Shown here: in pieces, positions 1 to 9,381 of the stretch
How positions within the stretch are numbered: the stretch's first letter is position 1
Layout: every line of letters begins with the position of its first letter
From: Burkholderiaceae bacterium
GTDB taxonomy: Bacteria > Pseudomonadota > Gammaproteobacteria > Burkholderiales > Burkholderiaceae_C
Assembly: GCA_019751915.1 (NCBI GenBank)
Contig: JAIEMS010000007.1
Location: 25,064-89,063, forward strand
Reading direction: 5' to 3'
DNA length: 64,000 nucleotides
The notes under the pieces: model-generated
Told to the model about the DNA's origin: nothing
What the model saw: the letters and a program-made list of their open reading frames with translations, nothing else
Database searches by the model: none
Translations under genes and position numbers: made by a program

Positions 1-1273
1 ATTGCTGAATTTCATGGATCATCACCTTCAGGTGCATCTGCGTCACCATCACAGCGGTCATGACGCGCCCGGGTTCACCGTAACCAGCCGGATCAATGTT
101 GTGCGACAGGTTGCCTTCCGCAATATCTTCCAGCGCCAGCACTGCTTTTTCCAGCGGCTTGGCGGTGATGCGAAAGAAGAAAAAGCCCGCGACAATCAGC
201 ACTAAGCAGCTCAAGGCAATGCCCGCCACGGCCATTTTGAAAATCAACTCCCCACGGGCGGTGGTGTCGATCAGCTTGTCGTTGCCACGCGCTGTCAAAT
301 ACGTCATCAGCATCGATGCTCGGGCATTGGCCGCTTCGTACAGGGGGTTGACTTGGTTAAAAAAGACCCGCTGGGCTTCGAGGTACTCCTCGCCCTCAAT
401 GGCTTGGCGCGCTGGCAATAAGCCTTCGTTAACGTAACGCGTACGAGCCTTGAGATACTCCTCGGCGAGTTCTTTTTCTCTGGCATCTTTGACTTTTCCA
501 AAGTAACCGTTCCAAATACGGTCGATCTCGTCCTTGTTTCTACCTATGACCTGCATGTGATCGTTGCCAGCGCTGTTGTTGAGCACCACATCCGAATGAA
601 GGCCAAACTTGAAGTTCAATGCCAGCGCCACTTGTGCGCGGTTGTCGGCCATCAAAAAGTTAATGCGATCAATGGTTTGCGTTGGCACCATCTCTTCATA
701 GTAGAGCGCTTGGATATCGGCCTTGGACAGGTTCAGGCCGGTAATACCCAAAACGCCACCGCCAATCATCAACAGGGTGACGAACAAAATCCACAGCGGA
801 ATGCCGTTTTTGATCGATAGGTGCTTTTTCCAGCCCGGAGCAAAATCTTCTTTGATAGTCTCGGGAGCCGTGACGGCGGCTTTGTAAGCAACTTCGGTCT
901 TGGCGACCTCTTCGCGCGAGGGACAGGAACGCACCGACATGTAGCCCGTGATTTCGCCCTTTTTCTTGATCGGCACCACCCGGGCATCGACCCAGTAATG
1001 GTCTCCATTTTTGCAGCGGTTCTTGACGATACCGCGCCAAGGCAAGCCACGTTTGAGCGTCTTCCACATGATCTCAAAGGCAATCGGCGGCATGTCCGGA
1101 TGCCGGATCAAATTGTGGTTTTTGCCCACCAATTCTTCTTCCGAGTAGCCACTGATTTCGATGAAATCTTTGTTGGCAAAGGTGATGATGCCCTTGGTGT
1201 TGGTCTTGGTGACCATGTTCTTCTCGGCAGAGAAGCGCTGTTCTTGGCCGGTGACAGGTAGATTGATTTTCAT
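1..1273 (-). CDS. PAS-domain methyl-accepting chemotaxis protein (C-terminus cut by window edge)
   Basis: Membrane chemoreceptor that should signal to CheA/CheW; only the first ~424 residues lie in the window. The ATG at 1273 is preceded by an AAGGGA-like ribosome site about 10 bases upstream. A PAS fold covers roughly residues 15-115 (motifs FANKDFIEISGYSEEEL, RHPDMPP and YWVDARV), as in Aer-type redox/energy sensors. A first membrane helix lies near residues 155-178, followed by a periplasmic four-helix bundle of the Tar type, a second helix near 350-375, and the start of a HAMP linker. The methyl-accepting signalling hairpin would lie beyond base 1. An Aer-like PAS plus a periplasmic Tar-like module is a common betaproteobacterial receptor layout. 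The ligand cannot be told from the sequence. Confidence 0.9.
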   Translation of the reverse strand, partial: MKINLPVTGQEQRFSAEKNMVTKTNTKGIITFANKDFIEISGYSEEELVGKNHNLIRHPDMPPIAFEIMWKTLKRGLPWRGIVKNRCKNGDHYWVDARVVPIKKKGEITGYMSVRSCPSREEVAKTEVAYKAAVTAPETIKEDFAPGWKKHLSIKNGIPLWILFVTLLMIGGGVLGITGLNLSKADIQALYYEEMVPTQTIDRINFLMADNRAQVALALNFKFGLHSDVVLNNSAGNDHMQVIGRNKDEIDRIWNGYFGKVKDAREKELAEEYLKARTRYVNEGLLPARQAIEGEEYLEAQRVFFNQVNPLYEAANARASMLMTYLTARGNDKLIDTTARGELIFKMAVAGIALSCLVLIVAGFFFFRITAKPLEKAVLALEDIAEGNLSHNIDPAGYGEPGRVMTAVMVTQMHLKVMIHEIQQ

Positions 1274-1360
1274 GGCGGCGATTCCCTTGGCTTCAATGGG
1301 TGAGATATGGGCAGGCGAGGGCTGGTCAGTGCCTGCGGGCTGTAGCGGTTGGATCGTTTT

Positions 1361-2503
1361 TTATTTGGCCCAAACTTGCTTGATCGAAACAACGGCGGTC
1401 AGACAGTCGGTAAACGGCACCAAACCGACAATTTCGAACCCCGGCTGGGAGGTGTCCCGGCGCGCTGGTGTGGACAAAATCATGCCAGTTTTGCCATAGA
1501 TGCTGTAAACAATCGCTGCGTCCGATTTGACGGTCGGGCTCTTGACGACCCCCACTTCGCCCGATTTCAGTCGGACGGTGGTGCCCGGCGATAGCAAGCC
1601 GACTCTGGAGATCAGAATACGGGCAATTTCGTCATCAATTTCAGTGTCTTTTTTGAGATAAATCTCTTTCAGAGCGTTTTGTGAAAAGTGGGCCTGCGTC
1701 CGGTAAGGCCGCAATTTAGTCATGGCGCTATAGCGGTCTGCTACGGCCAAAATGCGCGCGCCCAGCGTGACTTGTTCGCCCTTGAGTCCGGCGGGGTAGC
1801 CGCTGCCATCCAAGTACTCGTGGTGACTGCGCACGGTGTCGAGCCAGACCCGGTCGGTCACGCCCGCTTGTTCTAGCAGCTCTACGCCCAACTGCGGGTG
1901 CTGGCGCATTTGCGCCAACAAATCGTCGGGTAAGAAGCCAGCGTGTTTGTCCAGCTCGGGTTGAAGGTGCATTTGGCCCAAATCGCGCGTCAGCGCGGCA
2001 CACACCAGCGAGAGTCGTTGTGCTGCATCAAGACCCTTCTTTTGTGCAATCAGCTCGGTCAGCACAGCTCCCATCATCTGGTGCACCACGATGTAAGGGT
2101 TGTAGGTATCTACTGCCGGTGCAGCCAAGGCGCTGTCGATGTCCTTTTGGCAAATTGTCTGTATTTCTTGGGCAATTTTGCCAATTCGGGCTACAACGTC
2201 GATTTGTTCTGGGCTCTTGAGCGTGGTACCCAAAACGTGCTTGAGGTTCAAAATCAGCCCGCTCATGTGCTCAAATGGCGGCGGGTCTTCGTGTACGGGT
2301 GTCGGCTGAGGCTCGTCGGGGGTGTAGGGCCGAAGATCGTTTTCGTTCTCGTCGTATTGAGCACCCCGCACCAGCAAACGCGAGATTTGATCGGGCATGT
2401 GAATGACCGAGCCACGGCGAAACAGCAAGGTACCACCCTCGCTGTAAATCGAAAAGTTGATGGGCTCGCCAAGAACGATGTCGGTATGTACTATTTTTCT
2501 CAC
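1361..2503 (-). CDS. HD-GYP-type domain protein with degenerate HD motif
   Basis: About 380 residues from a GTG at 2503, chosen because AGGAAGAGG lies about 6 bases upstream; the frame stays open to 2602 but without a ribosome site. The N-terminal ~100 residues are a small variable domain. The middle carries an HD-GYP core with a conserved RQHPQLG helix and HHEYLDGSGYPAGLKG followed by GARILAVADRYSAM. The first metal motif, normally HDIGK, reads RDLGQ, so a metal-binding His and the adjacent Lys are missing. HD-GYP enzymes hydrolyse cyclic-di-GMP; this one may be inactive, weakly active or a nucleotide sensor. It sits between two chemoreceptors on the same strand, suggesting a role in motility or attachment. 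Confidence 0.88.
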   Translation of the reverse strand: MRKIVHTDIVLGEPINFSIYSEGGTLLFRRGSVIHMPDQISRLLVRGAQYDENENDLRPYTPDEPQPTPVHEDPPPFEHMSGLILNLKHVLGTTLKSPEQIDVVARIGKIAQEIQTICQKDIDSALAAPAVDTYNPYIVVHQMMGAVLTELIAQKKGLDAAQRLSLVCAALTRDLGQMHLQPELDKHAGFLPDDLLAQMRQHPQLGVELLEQAGVTDRVWLDTVRSHHEYLDGSGYPAGLKGEQVTLGARILAVADRYSAMTKLRPYRTQAHFSQNALKEIYLKKDTEIDDEIARILISRVGLLSPGTTVRLKSGEVGVVKSPTVKSDAAIVYSIYGKTGMILSTPARRDTSQPGFEIVGLVPFTDCLTAVVSIKQVWAK

Positions 2504-2720
2504 CGCTGCGCCTCTTCCTGCTCGACAAAATACAGCCTTGCTGTGGCAAAAAAAATCGCTGACACCTTGGGGTATCTGCGATCTATAGTGTGCAGGGTAC
2601 ACCTAAAACTGACCCAATTTACGCGAGCTATCGCACCCTTTGATGCTTGTCAAAATGTTGATAGTTCCATATGCGCTGGCACCAGTGTGCACCCTATGGG
2701 TCGGGGCGATGGTGTAGTAG

Positions 2721-2786
2721 TTTTGATGCTATTAAATAAATAGCAACCAATCCTTGAGGAGCGAAGGCTTGGTGCCTATTTTTGGT
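2721..2786. repeat. AT-rich hairpin repeat, family 2, copy 1
   Basis: Contains the inverted repeat GCTATTAAATAAATAGC (about 2728-2744) and a companion segment (CCTTGAGGAGCGAAGGCTTGG). It ends directly at the stop of the chemoreceptor gene at 2787. Same family as copies at 9280, 17801, 20537, 37467, 39686 and 44740. Confidence 0.55.
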
Positions 2787-4421
2787 TCACCCAGCGCTCA
2801 GCAGCGAGACCGGGCGGGGAACGACATCGATGGGGGCCTCGTCTTGCGCATAGGGCAAGACAAACTGGCTAATCAATCTGGCAAGTTCTTGGGCTTGGTG
2901 GTGTAGGCACTCGGAGGCGGCGGTCGATTCTTCCACCAGTGCCGAGTTTTGCTGCGTCATTTGATCGAGCTTTGCCACGGCATGGTTAATTTGGCCCAAA
3001 TCTTGGTTTTGCGCCTGCGTTGCCGTGGTGATTTCCGTAATCATCTGGGCCGCGTCGTGAATCGAGGTCACGATGTCGGCCATCGTTGCACCGGCATCAT
3101 TGACCAAAACCGAGCCTGCCTTGACCTGCTCGACCGAGGCACCAATCAGGCTTTTGATTTCGTGGGCCGCCGCTGCCGAGCGCGTTGCCAAGGAGCGCAC
3201 CTCGCTGGCGACCACCGCAAAGCCCCGACCTTGTTCACCGGCGCGGGCGGCTTCGACGGCAGCGTTGAGCGCCAAAATGTTGGTCTGAAAAGCAATGCCA
3301 TCGATCACGCCGATGATGTCGACGATTTTGGCCGAGGATTGCTCAATGCCCTCCATGGTAGAAACCACCCGCCCCATCACGGCACCGCCTTGTTCAGCCA
3401 CCGTTGCGGCTGCAACGGCCATGGTTTGAGCGCGACTGGCAGCATTGGCCGACTGCATCACCCGGTCGGTGATTTGCTCTAGAGATGCAGCAGTTTCTTG
3501 CAGGCTGGCGGCAGTTTCTTCGGTGCGGGTTGATAAATCGACATTGCCGGTGGCGATTTCGGACGACGCTGCCCGGATGCTTTGGGCCGAAAAGCGCACT
3601 TGCGTCACCAAACCGCGCAGAGAATCTTGCATCACCGACAGCGACGTCAACATCAAGCCCGCCTCGTCGCGGCTGTGGCCGGTGATGTCGTGGCGCAAGT
3701 CCAGCCGCGCTACGCGGTCTGCGGTGGCACTGGCGGTGGCGATGGGGCGGCTAATGCTGCGCACCAGCCACAGCGCCAGCACAGCACCCAGTGCCAATGC
3801 CAAGGCGCTGAAGGCCAACAGACCCCAGCGGGCTTGGTTGCTTTGCTGGGTGATGGTGTGGTCATCGGCATCGATGGCGTTGCGCTGCGATTGGGTCAAC
3901 TCTCCCAGCGTCGTTTGTAAAGCACCCGATGCAGGCATAAACCTTTCGGTGTAAACCTGCTGAATGCGCGAAGTCAGCCCTGAATCGCGGGCGGCCACCA
4001 ATTCGGTACGAGCGGCGGTGAAGTCTTTTTCGGCAGCGTGCACACGGCCCAAAATCTGCCGGTCGGCATCGGTCTGTAGCTGCTGCGCTACCTGGTTCAT
4101 CAGGTTGTCGTAGGTTTTTTGGGTAGCGGCAATGTCAGCGCCCAAAATTTCGCCCACTTCAGGCTCAGAACTCAGCGCCACTGCTTTATAGCGCTCGGCA
4201 TTGATGGCTTGGGCGCGGTAAGCGTCCGCCACCAAGCGCTCGGTGGCAACGCTTTGCCCGACCAGATGTGCTGTGGTGGCGTTGATCTGTTGCAGCGACC
4301 AAAAACCGATGGTCGAACCCATCAGGGCCAGCAAAAGCACCGCCACAAAGGCAGTCAACAGGCGTTTACCCAAGCTGCCCAAAGCAGTGGGCGTTGGGGA
4401 GGCTAATGTGGAGGTGAGCAT
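2787..4421 (-). CDS. Methyl-accepting chemotaxis protein with four-helix-bundle sensor
   Basis: A 544-residue transmembrane chemoreceptor. One membrane helix is at about residues 22-42, followed by a periplasmic four-helix-bundle ligand domain (about 45-190), a second helix near 200-220, HAMP (motif RSISRPI), and a cytoplasmic methyl-accepting coiled coil. The highly conserved hairpin tip that binds CheW/CheA is present ([20 protein letters not shown] and [15 protein letters not shown]). No C-terminal CheR/CheB tethering pentapeptide is visible. It is a stand-alone gene, divergent from the ATP-grasp cluster that starts at 4695. No sigma-28 flagellar promoter could be made out in the 270-base gap. 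The ligand is unknown. Confidence 0.95.
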   Translation of the reverse strand: MLTSTLASPTPTALGSLGKRLLTAFVAVLLLALMGSTIGFWSLQQINATTAHLVGQSVATERLVADAYRAQAINAERYKAVALSSEPEVGEILGADIAATQKTYDNLMNQVAQQLQTDADRQILGRVHAAEKDFTAARTELVAARDSGLTSRIQQVYTERFMPASGALQTTLGELTQSQRNAIDADDHTITQQSNQARWGLLAFSALALALGAVLALWLVRSISRPIATASATADRVARLDLRHDITGHSRDEAGLMLTSLSVMQDSLRGLVTQVRFSAQSIRAASSEIATGNVDLSTRTEETAASLQETAASLEQITDRVMQSANAASRAQTMAVAAATVAEQGGAVMGRVVSTMEGIEQSSAKIVDIIGVIDGIAFQTNILALNAAVEAARAGEQGRGFAVVASEVRSLATRSAAAAHEIKSLIGASVEQVKAGSVLVNDAGATMADIVTSIHDAAQMITEITTATQAQNQDLGQINHAVAKLDQMTQQNSALVEESTAASECLHHQAQELARLISQFVLPYAQDEAPIDVVPRPVSLLSAG

Positions 4422-4694
4422 GGGGAGCTATAAGGTGGCTGTGGGGCGATGGGCCATAGGAAGGCTTTTTCGGTGCATCCACTATGCCGATGGGATGTGT
4501 ACCTTTTTTGTCACTTTCGGGGTTTGTACCTATTTCTGACAAAAAACTGGGGCAGGATGCACCACGATGGCACGGACGTTTCGGGCACTGTCTGGCGCTG
4601 ACCCCTGTGCCATGCACCAAAACGATGCAAGGGCTACCCCACCAGTGTGGGCACAGTCCTTGCGTAAGCCTAGGTTCTAGCCGACGGAGTTCCC

Positions 4695-6122
4695 ATGCAC
4701 GCATTGACCTTACCCGCTGCGGACCATTACGACGAGATGCTGCTCCCCAGCGGAGCCATCCGGCCGCATTACCAACCCTTTGCCAATTGGCTGCACGCGC
4801 AAACGCCGCAGGCATTGGCGAAAAAGCGCTCCGAAGCCGATTTGCTGTTCCACAAGGTCGGCATCACCTTTGCCGTTTATGGCGACGAGGCTGGTGCCGA
4901 GCGCTTGATTCCGTTTGACACCGTGCCGCGCATCGTGCCATCGGACGAATGGAAAATGCTAGAAGCGGGCTTGCGCCAGCGGGTCACGGCGCTGAACCGC
5001 TTTTTGTGGGACATCTACCATGAGCACAACATCATCAAGGCGGGGCTGATTCCAGCCGAGCAGGTGTTTGCCAACGCCCAGTACCAACCAGCGATGCAAG
5101 GCCTTGATTTGCCGCACGGTATTTACGCCCACATCACCGGGGTCGATTTGATTCGCCACTCCGACGGCGGCTACTACGTGCTGGAAGACAACCTGCGCGT
5201 GCCCTCGGGCGTGAGCTACATGCTAGAAAACCGCAAAATGATGATGCGGTTGTTTCCCGAGTTGTTTGCCCGCTACCCGATCGCTCCAGTGGCGCATTAC
5301 CCGACCTTGCTGCTCAATACCCTGCGCCACTCCAGCGAAGTGGACAACCCCACCGTGGTGGTGCTGACACCGGGGCCGTGCAATTCGGCCTATTTTGAGC
5401 ATGCGTTCTTGGCCCAGCAAATGGGGGTCGAGTTGGTCGAAGGACAAGACCTGTTTGTCAAAGACGACTACCTCTATATGCGCACCACCGTCGGGGCCAA
5501 GCGGGTCGATGTGATCTACCGGCGCATTGACGATGCCTTTTTGGATCCCCTGGCCTTCAACGCCGACTCGATGCTGGGCGTACCGGGGCTGCTGTCGGTT
5601 TACAAACAGGGCCACCTGATTTTGGCCAATGCCATTGGTACCGGCGTGGCCGACGACAAATCGATTTACCCCTATGTGCCCGACATGATTCGGTTCTACT
5701 TGAACGAAGAGCCGATTTTGCACAACGTGCCGACGTGGCAGTGCCGCAAACCCGACGACTTAGCCCATGTGCTCGAGCACATGGCCGAGTTGGTGGTTAA
5801 AGAAGTGCACGGCGCTGGTGGCTACGGTATGTTGGTCGGGCCTGCATCAACGGCGGCGGAAGTTGAGGATTTTAAAGAACGGGTGCGGGCCAACCCGAGC
5901 AACTACATTGCCCAACCGACGCTGTGCCTGTCGAGTTGCCCGACCTTTGTCGAGAGTGGCATTGCGCCGCGCCACATCGACCTGCGCCCCTTTGTGCTCA
6001 GTGGCCGCGAGGTCTCGATGGTCGCTGGTGGCCTGACGCGTGTGGCCTTAAAGCAAGGCTCACTGGTGGTTAATTCGTCCCAAGGTGGTGGCACCAAGGA
6101 CACTTGGATTCTGGAGTCCTGA
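4695..6122 (+). CDS. Circularly permuted ATP-grasp type 2 protein (DUF404/DUF407 type)
   Basis: A 475-residue predicted ATP-dependent carboxylate–amine ligase of the circularly permuted ATP-grasp family. Family motifs include the N-terminal FHKVGITFAVYGDEAG, the DGGYYVLEDNLRVPSG nucleotide/metal-binding segment, EVHGAGGYGMLVGP and the C-terminal RPFVLSG and SQGGGTKDTW. The acidic and amide residues of the ATP-grasp core (E and N in LEDN) are intact. The next gene starts one base after its stop, so the two are translated together. It belongs to the conserved cluster with alpha-E, transglutaminase-like and Anbu proteins, for which a role in making or attaching a peptide tag has been predicted from genome context. 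Substrate and product are not known. Confidence 0.93.
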   Translation: MHALTLPAADHYDEMLLPSGAIRPHYQPFANWLHAQTPQALAKKRSEADLLFHKVGITFAVYGDEAGAERLIPFDTVPRIVPSDEWKMLEAGLRQRVTALNRFLWDIYHEHNIIKAGLIPAEQVFANAQYQPAMQGLDLPHGIYAHITGVDLIRHSDGGYYVLEDNLRVPSGVSYMLENRKMMMRLFPELFARYPIAPVAHYPTLLLNTLRHSSEVDNPTVVVLTPGPCNSAYFEHAFLAQQMGVELVEGQDLFVKDDYLYMRTTVGAKRVDVIYRRIDDAFLDPLAFNADSMLGVPGLLSVYKQGHLILANAIGTGVADDKSIYPYVPDMIRFYLNEEPILHNVPTWQCRKPDDLAHVLEHMAELVVKEVHGAGGYGMLVGPASTAAEVEDFKERVRANPSNYIAQPTLCLSSCPTFVESGIAPRHIDLRPFVLSGREVSMVAGGLTRVALKQGSLVVNSSQGGGTKDTWILES

Positions 6123-6123
6123 G

Positions 6124-7092
6124 ATGCTGTCACGTACTGCTGCCCAACTCTTCTGGATGAGCCGCTACCTTGAGCGCGCTGAAAATCTGGTGCGCATGCT
6201 CGATGTGACGCACTCGCTGTCGCTGTTGCCCCAGTCGCGCGGTGCCATGACCGAGTTTGCCGCGCCGCTGGCCGTCACGGGTACGCTCGATCCGTACATC
6301 GCCCAGCACCGCAAGCTCGATGGCGAGGCGCTGTTTCATTACATGGCGCTGGATTTAGAAAACCCGGCCTCGGTGCTGTCGTGCCTGAAATTGGCCCGCG
6401 AAAACGCCCACGCCGTGCGCGGCAAGATTACCGCTGAGATGTGGGAAGCCATCAATGCCAGTTGGCTCGAAGCGCGTGAAATGCCCAAGCGCGGCATTAC
6501 CGATGTATCGGGCTTTTTCGACTGGATCAAAGAGCGCTCGCACCTGTTTCGCGGGGCCACCTATGGCACTTTGCAGCGCAACGATGCCTATTGCTTTATC
6601 CGTTTGGGTACTTTTATTGAGCGCGCTGACAACACCGCGCGGCTGCTGGATGTGAAGTCGCAATTGATCGAACCCGCCGTAGCGGGCTTGGTGCCCGTCA
6701 ATGTGCCGCAAGAAAGCGCCCCCGAGTTTTACGCTTGGAGTGCGCTGCTGCGTTCGCTGTCGGCCTTTGAGGCCTACCACGAGGTGTACCGCGATGCCTT
6801 GGACGGCAGGCGCGTGACAGAACTGTTGATTTTGCGCCCCGATGTGCCGCGCAGCCTGCGCGCCTGCTGCGACGAAATTCGCACCATCTTGCCGCAAATC
6901 GAATCGTTGCCCGGCTCCTGCGATGCGGGCCGCGAGGTCAAGCTGCTGGCAGGTAAGCTGGCGTTGCAACTCGAATATGGTGCCGTCGATGAAATTCTGG
7001 ACGCTGGCGTACACCGCTGGCTGACCGAGTTTTTGGCCCAGTCTGCACGCTTGGGGGATGCTATTGGCAAGGCTTACCTCGAAGCCAATTAG
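6124..7092 (+). CDS. Alpha-E domain protein (DUF403)
   Basis: A 323-residue all-helical protein of the alpha-E family, recognised by its N-terminus (SRTAAQLFWMSRYLERAENL) and by conserved ERADNTARLLD and FEAYHEVYRD segments. The ATG at 6124 follows the ATP-grasp stop by one base; the open frame reaches back to 6085 inside that gene, but the coupled ATG is preferred. In many bacteria alpha-E proteins are encoded next to, or fused to, this ATP-grasp and a transglutaminase-like protein. They are thought to be the non-catalytic partner that binds or presents the substrate. No catalytic motif is seen. Function is inferred from context only. Confidence 0.92.
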   Translation: MLSRTAAQLFWMSRYLERAENLVRMLDVTHSLSLLPQSRGAMTEFAAPLAVTGTLDPYIAQHRKLDGEALFHYMALDLENPASVLSCLKLARENAHAVRGKITAEMWEAINASWLEAREMPKRGITDVSGFFDWIKERSHLFRGATYGTLQRNDAYCFIRLGTFIERADNTARLLDVKSQLIEPAVAGLVPVNVPQESAPEFYAWSALLRSLSAFEAYHEVYRDALDGRRVTELLILRPDVPRSLRACCDEIRTILPQIESLPGSCDAGREVKLLAGKLALQLEYGAVDEILDAGVHRWLTEFLAQSARLGDAIGKAYLEAN

Positions 7093-7125
7093 CCCTATTT
7101 TTTCACGCCCCGCAAGGAGAACACC

Positions 7126-7935
7126 ATGCACTTGGTCATCGCTCACGAGACTGTTTATCGCTATGACAGGCTGGTCAAGCGCAGTACGCAGTACCTGCGA
7201 CTGACACCGCGCCCCGGTCACGGGCTGAAAGTGCTGTCTTGGCAATTGACGCTGCCCGCACCCGCATCGCGTTGCTTGGATGCCTACGGCAACATCATGC
7301 ATGTGCTCACGCTGGACAAGCCCGTCAGCGAAATTCACCTGATTGCCCGTGGCGAGGTGGAAACCGACGACACCCCCCCGACCCCCGACCCCGAAGACGA
7401 TCTGCCCGCCGAGCTGTTTTTGCGTGACTCGCCATTGACGCGTGCCGATGCCGCACTGCGCGAGTTTGCCCAAGGCCATGCGGTGGCGGTAGCGCTAGAC
7501 CCCTTGGCGGGGCTGTTGCAAATGATGCAGGCCTTGGTGATGGTGATGCACTACACCCCCGGCACCACCGATGCGGCCACGCCAGCGGCGCAGGCTTTTG
7601 CCAGCGGTCACGGTGTTTGCCAAGACCATGCACAGGTTTTTGCCACCTGTGCGCGCTTGCTGGGCCTGCCTGCGCGCTACGTCAGCGGCTATTTGGCGGC
7701 AGACACTGAACACGTTGCCAGCCACGCGTGGGCCGAGGTGCGCTTGCCCCAAGGTTGGTTGGGTTTTGATGTCTCCAACCAGTGTTTGGCCGATGGCCGC
7801 TACGTCCGGCTGGCAATAGGTGCCGACTATGCCGATGCTTGCCCGGTGCGCGGTATGCGCTTGGGCGGAGGGGTCGAGCAACTGCACACTGCGGTGCAAG
7901 TGAGTCTGGGTGAAAAGCCACCCGATGAGCAATAA
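7126..7935 (+). CDS. Transglutaminase-like cysteine peptidase family protein
   Basis: A 269-residue protein with an N-terminal beta domain of the bacterial transglutaminase-N type (starts HLVIAHETVYRYD) and a papain-like transglutaminase core. The catalytic triad is visible: Cys165 in GHGVCQDHAQV, His200 in ASHAWAEV and Asp215 in GFDVSN. No signal peptide or membrane helix is seen, so it should act in the cytoplasm. A strong AAGGAG ribosome site lies 9 bases before the ATG. It is the third gene of the ATP-grasp/alpha-E/transglutaminase/Anbu cluster. Relatives are predicted to act as peptidases or amide-forming enzymes on the product of the ATP-grasp. Confidence 0.94.
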   Translation: MHLVIAHETVYRYDRLVKRSTQYLRLTPRPGHGLKVLSWQLTLPAPASRCLDAYGNIMHVLTLDKPVSEIHLIARGEVETDDTPPTPDPEDDLPAELFLRDSPLTRADAALREFAQGHAVAVALDPLAGLLQMMQALVMVMHYTPGTTDAATPAAQAFASGHGVCQDHAQVFATCARLLGLPARYVSGYLAADTEHVASHAWAEVRLPQGWLGFDVSNQCLADGRYVRLAIGADYADACPVRGMRLGGGVEQLHTAVQVSLGEKPPDEQ

Positions 7936-7983
7936 GCACCGCAGGGGATAATTCCGCCGATTCAATGCGCTTTTTTTCTCACC

Positions 7984-8727
7984 ATGACCTACTGTGTTGC
8001 CATGCGGCTGGATGCCGGCCTGCTGTTTGCCTCGGACTCGCGTACCAACGCTGGTGTCGATCACATCGCCACCTTTCGCAAAATGAGCCTCTTTGAGGTG
8101 CCCGGCGAGCGCCTGATTGTGCTGCTCAGTGCGGGCAACCTTGCCACGACCCAAAGCGTTGTCAGCTTGCTGCGCCAGCGCTTGGCGCACAAAGGGGTGC
8201 CCGAGGGCGAGCACCTGAACAATCGGGCCTCGATGTACGACGTGGCCGAACTGGTGGGCCGCACGGTCAAAGAAATCGTCGCCCGCGATGCCAATGCCCA
8301 AAGTTTGGGGCAGGGCGTTGATTTTGGTGGCAATTTTTTGGTCGGTGGACAAATTCGCGGCGAGGAGCCGCGCCTGTTCCATGTCTATGCCCAAGGCAAC
8401 TTCATCGAAGCCTGCGACGACACGCCGTATTTCCAGATTGGCGAATCCAAATACGGCAAGCCGATCATCGACCGGGTCATTCGCAACAACACTTCGCTGA
8501 AAGAGGCGGCCAAATGCACGTTGATCTCGTTTGATTCGACGATTCGCAGCAACCTCTCGGTCGGCTTGCCGATTGATATGTTGCTGTACCGCGCCGGCTC
8601 TTTTGCCAAGGCTGAACCCCACCGCATCGGTGCCGATGACCCTTACTTCACCAAGCTCAGTCGCGGCTGGGGCGAGGGGCTGCGGCGCACCTTTTCTAAG
8701 CTGCCCGACGAGGACTGGTTTCGTTAA
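7984..8727 (+). CDS. Anbu proteasome-type peptidase
   Basis: A 247-residue member of the Anbu family (ancestral beta subunit), a bacterial relative of proteasome beta subunits and HslV. After removal of Met1, Thr2 would be the N-terminal nucleophile. The supporting Asp18 (ASDSRT) and Lys33 (FRKM) are in the expected places, so the active site looks intact. Anbu proteins are longer than HslV and form ring or lock-washer oligomers; no dedicated ATPase is encoded nearby. It ends the four-gene cluster begun at 4695, 48 bases after the transglutaminase gene, and has no clear Shine-Dalgarno site before its ATG. Its substrates are unknown. Confidence 0.94.
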   Translation: MTYCVAMRLDAGLLFASDSRTNAGVDHIATFRKMSLFEVPGERLIVLLSAGNLATTQSVVSLLRQRLAHKGVPEGEHLNNRASMYDVAELVGRTVKEIVARDANAQSLGQGVDFGGNFLVGGQIRGEEPRLFHVYAQGNFIEACDDTPYFQIGESKYGKPIIDRVIRNNTSLKEAAKCTLISFDSTIRSNLSVGLPIDMLLYRAGSFAKAEPHRIGADDPYFTKLSRGWGEGLRRTFSKLPDEDWFR

Positions 8728-8730
8728 AGT

Positions 8731-9279
8731 TCAGTAACTGCGGCCGCTTTTGTACATGGCGTGCTGGCGGCGTTGCAGCGGCGAGGCCTGGCCCAACCGC
8801 GCCATGGCATGGCCGGCATGGGCATGGGTGATGGCCATGCCCAGCGCATCGGCGGCATCGGGGCCGGGCAAGCCCGGCAGGTTGAGCAGGCGGCGCACCA
8901 TCTCTTGCACTTGGTTTTTGGCCGCTCGGCCATGACCGACGATGGCTTTTTTCATTTGCAGTGCGGTGTATTCGGCCACCGGCAAATCGCGTGACACCAG
9001 CGCCGTAATACACGCCCCGCGCGCTTGGCCCAGCAGCAGGGTCGATTGCGGATTGACGTTGACAAAAACGATCTCCACCGTTGCCACCGTCGGCTGGTAG
9101 CGCGTGACGACCTCGTTGATGCCATCAAACAGCACCTTGAGCCGCCCGGGCAGGTCGCCCAGCGCCAGCGCCGTGGTGCGAATGGTGCCGCTGGCAACGT
9201 AGGTCAGCGCTTGGCCTTGCACGTCGATAACGCCAAAGCCGGTGGTTTGCAGACCGGGGTCAATTCCGAGGATTCGCAT
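8731..9279 (-). CDS. ruvC: Crossover junction endodeoxyribonuclease RuvC
   Basis: A 182-residue Holliday-junction resolvase. It opens with [17 protein letters not shown], containing the first catalytic Asp. It continues with [20 protein letters not shown] (catalytic Glu) and ends with the acidic pair region [17 protein letters not shown]. Length and motif order match the RuvC family. It acts with RuvAB to cut recombination intermediates in the cytoplasm; ruvA and ruvB are not in this window. It converges with the Anbu gene, with 3 bases between the two stops. A copy of repeat family 2 directly abuts its start, so its promoter must lie in or beyond that repeat. Confidence 0.97.
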   Translation of the reverse strand: MRILGIDPGLQTTGFGVIDVQGQALTYVASGTIRTTALALGDLPGRLKVLFDGINEVVTRYQPTVATVEIVFVNVNPQSTLLLGQARGACITALVSRDLPVAEYTALQMKKAIVGHGRAAKNQVQEMVRRLLNLPGLPGPDAADALGMAITHAHAGHAMARLGQASPLQRRQHAMYKSGRSY

Positions 9280-9340
9280 TGCTACTTTATAGATAGCAAC
9301 TCATGCTTACAGCACAAGCGCTAGAGGCCATTTTGGTATG
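9280..9340 (-). repeat. AT-rich hairpin repeat, family 2, copy 2
   Basis: On the minus strand it reads GGCCTCTAGCGCTTGTGCTG, then TTGCTATCTATAAAGTAGCA. It sits against the ruvC start codon. Confidence 0.65.
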
Positions 9341-9360
9341 AAAAAAAGCCCCAAGAGGCC
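9341..9360 (-). terminator. Possible weak terminator after mtgA
   Basis: On the minus strand GCCTCTTGGGGC can form a 4-bp stem and is followed by seven T. The stem is short, so this is tentative. It lies about 20 bases after the mtgA stop. Confidence 0.35.
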
Positions 9361-9381
9361 CCCGCACCCGAGGTTGAATGT

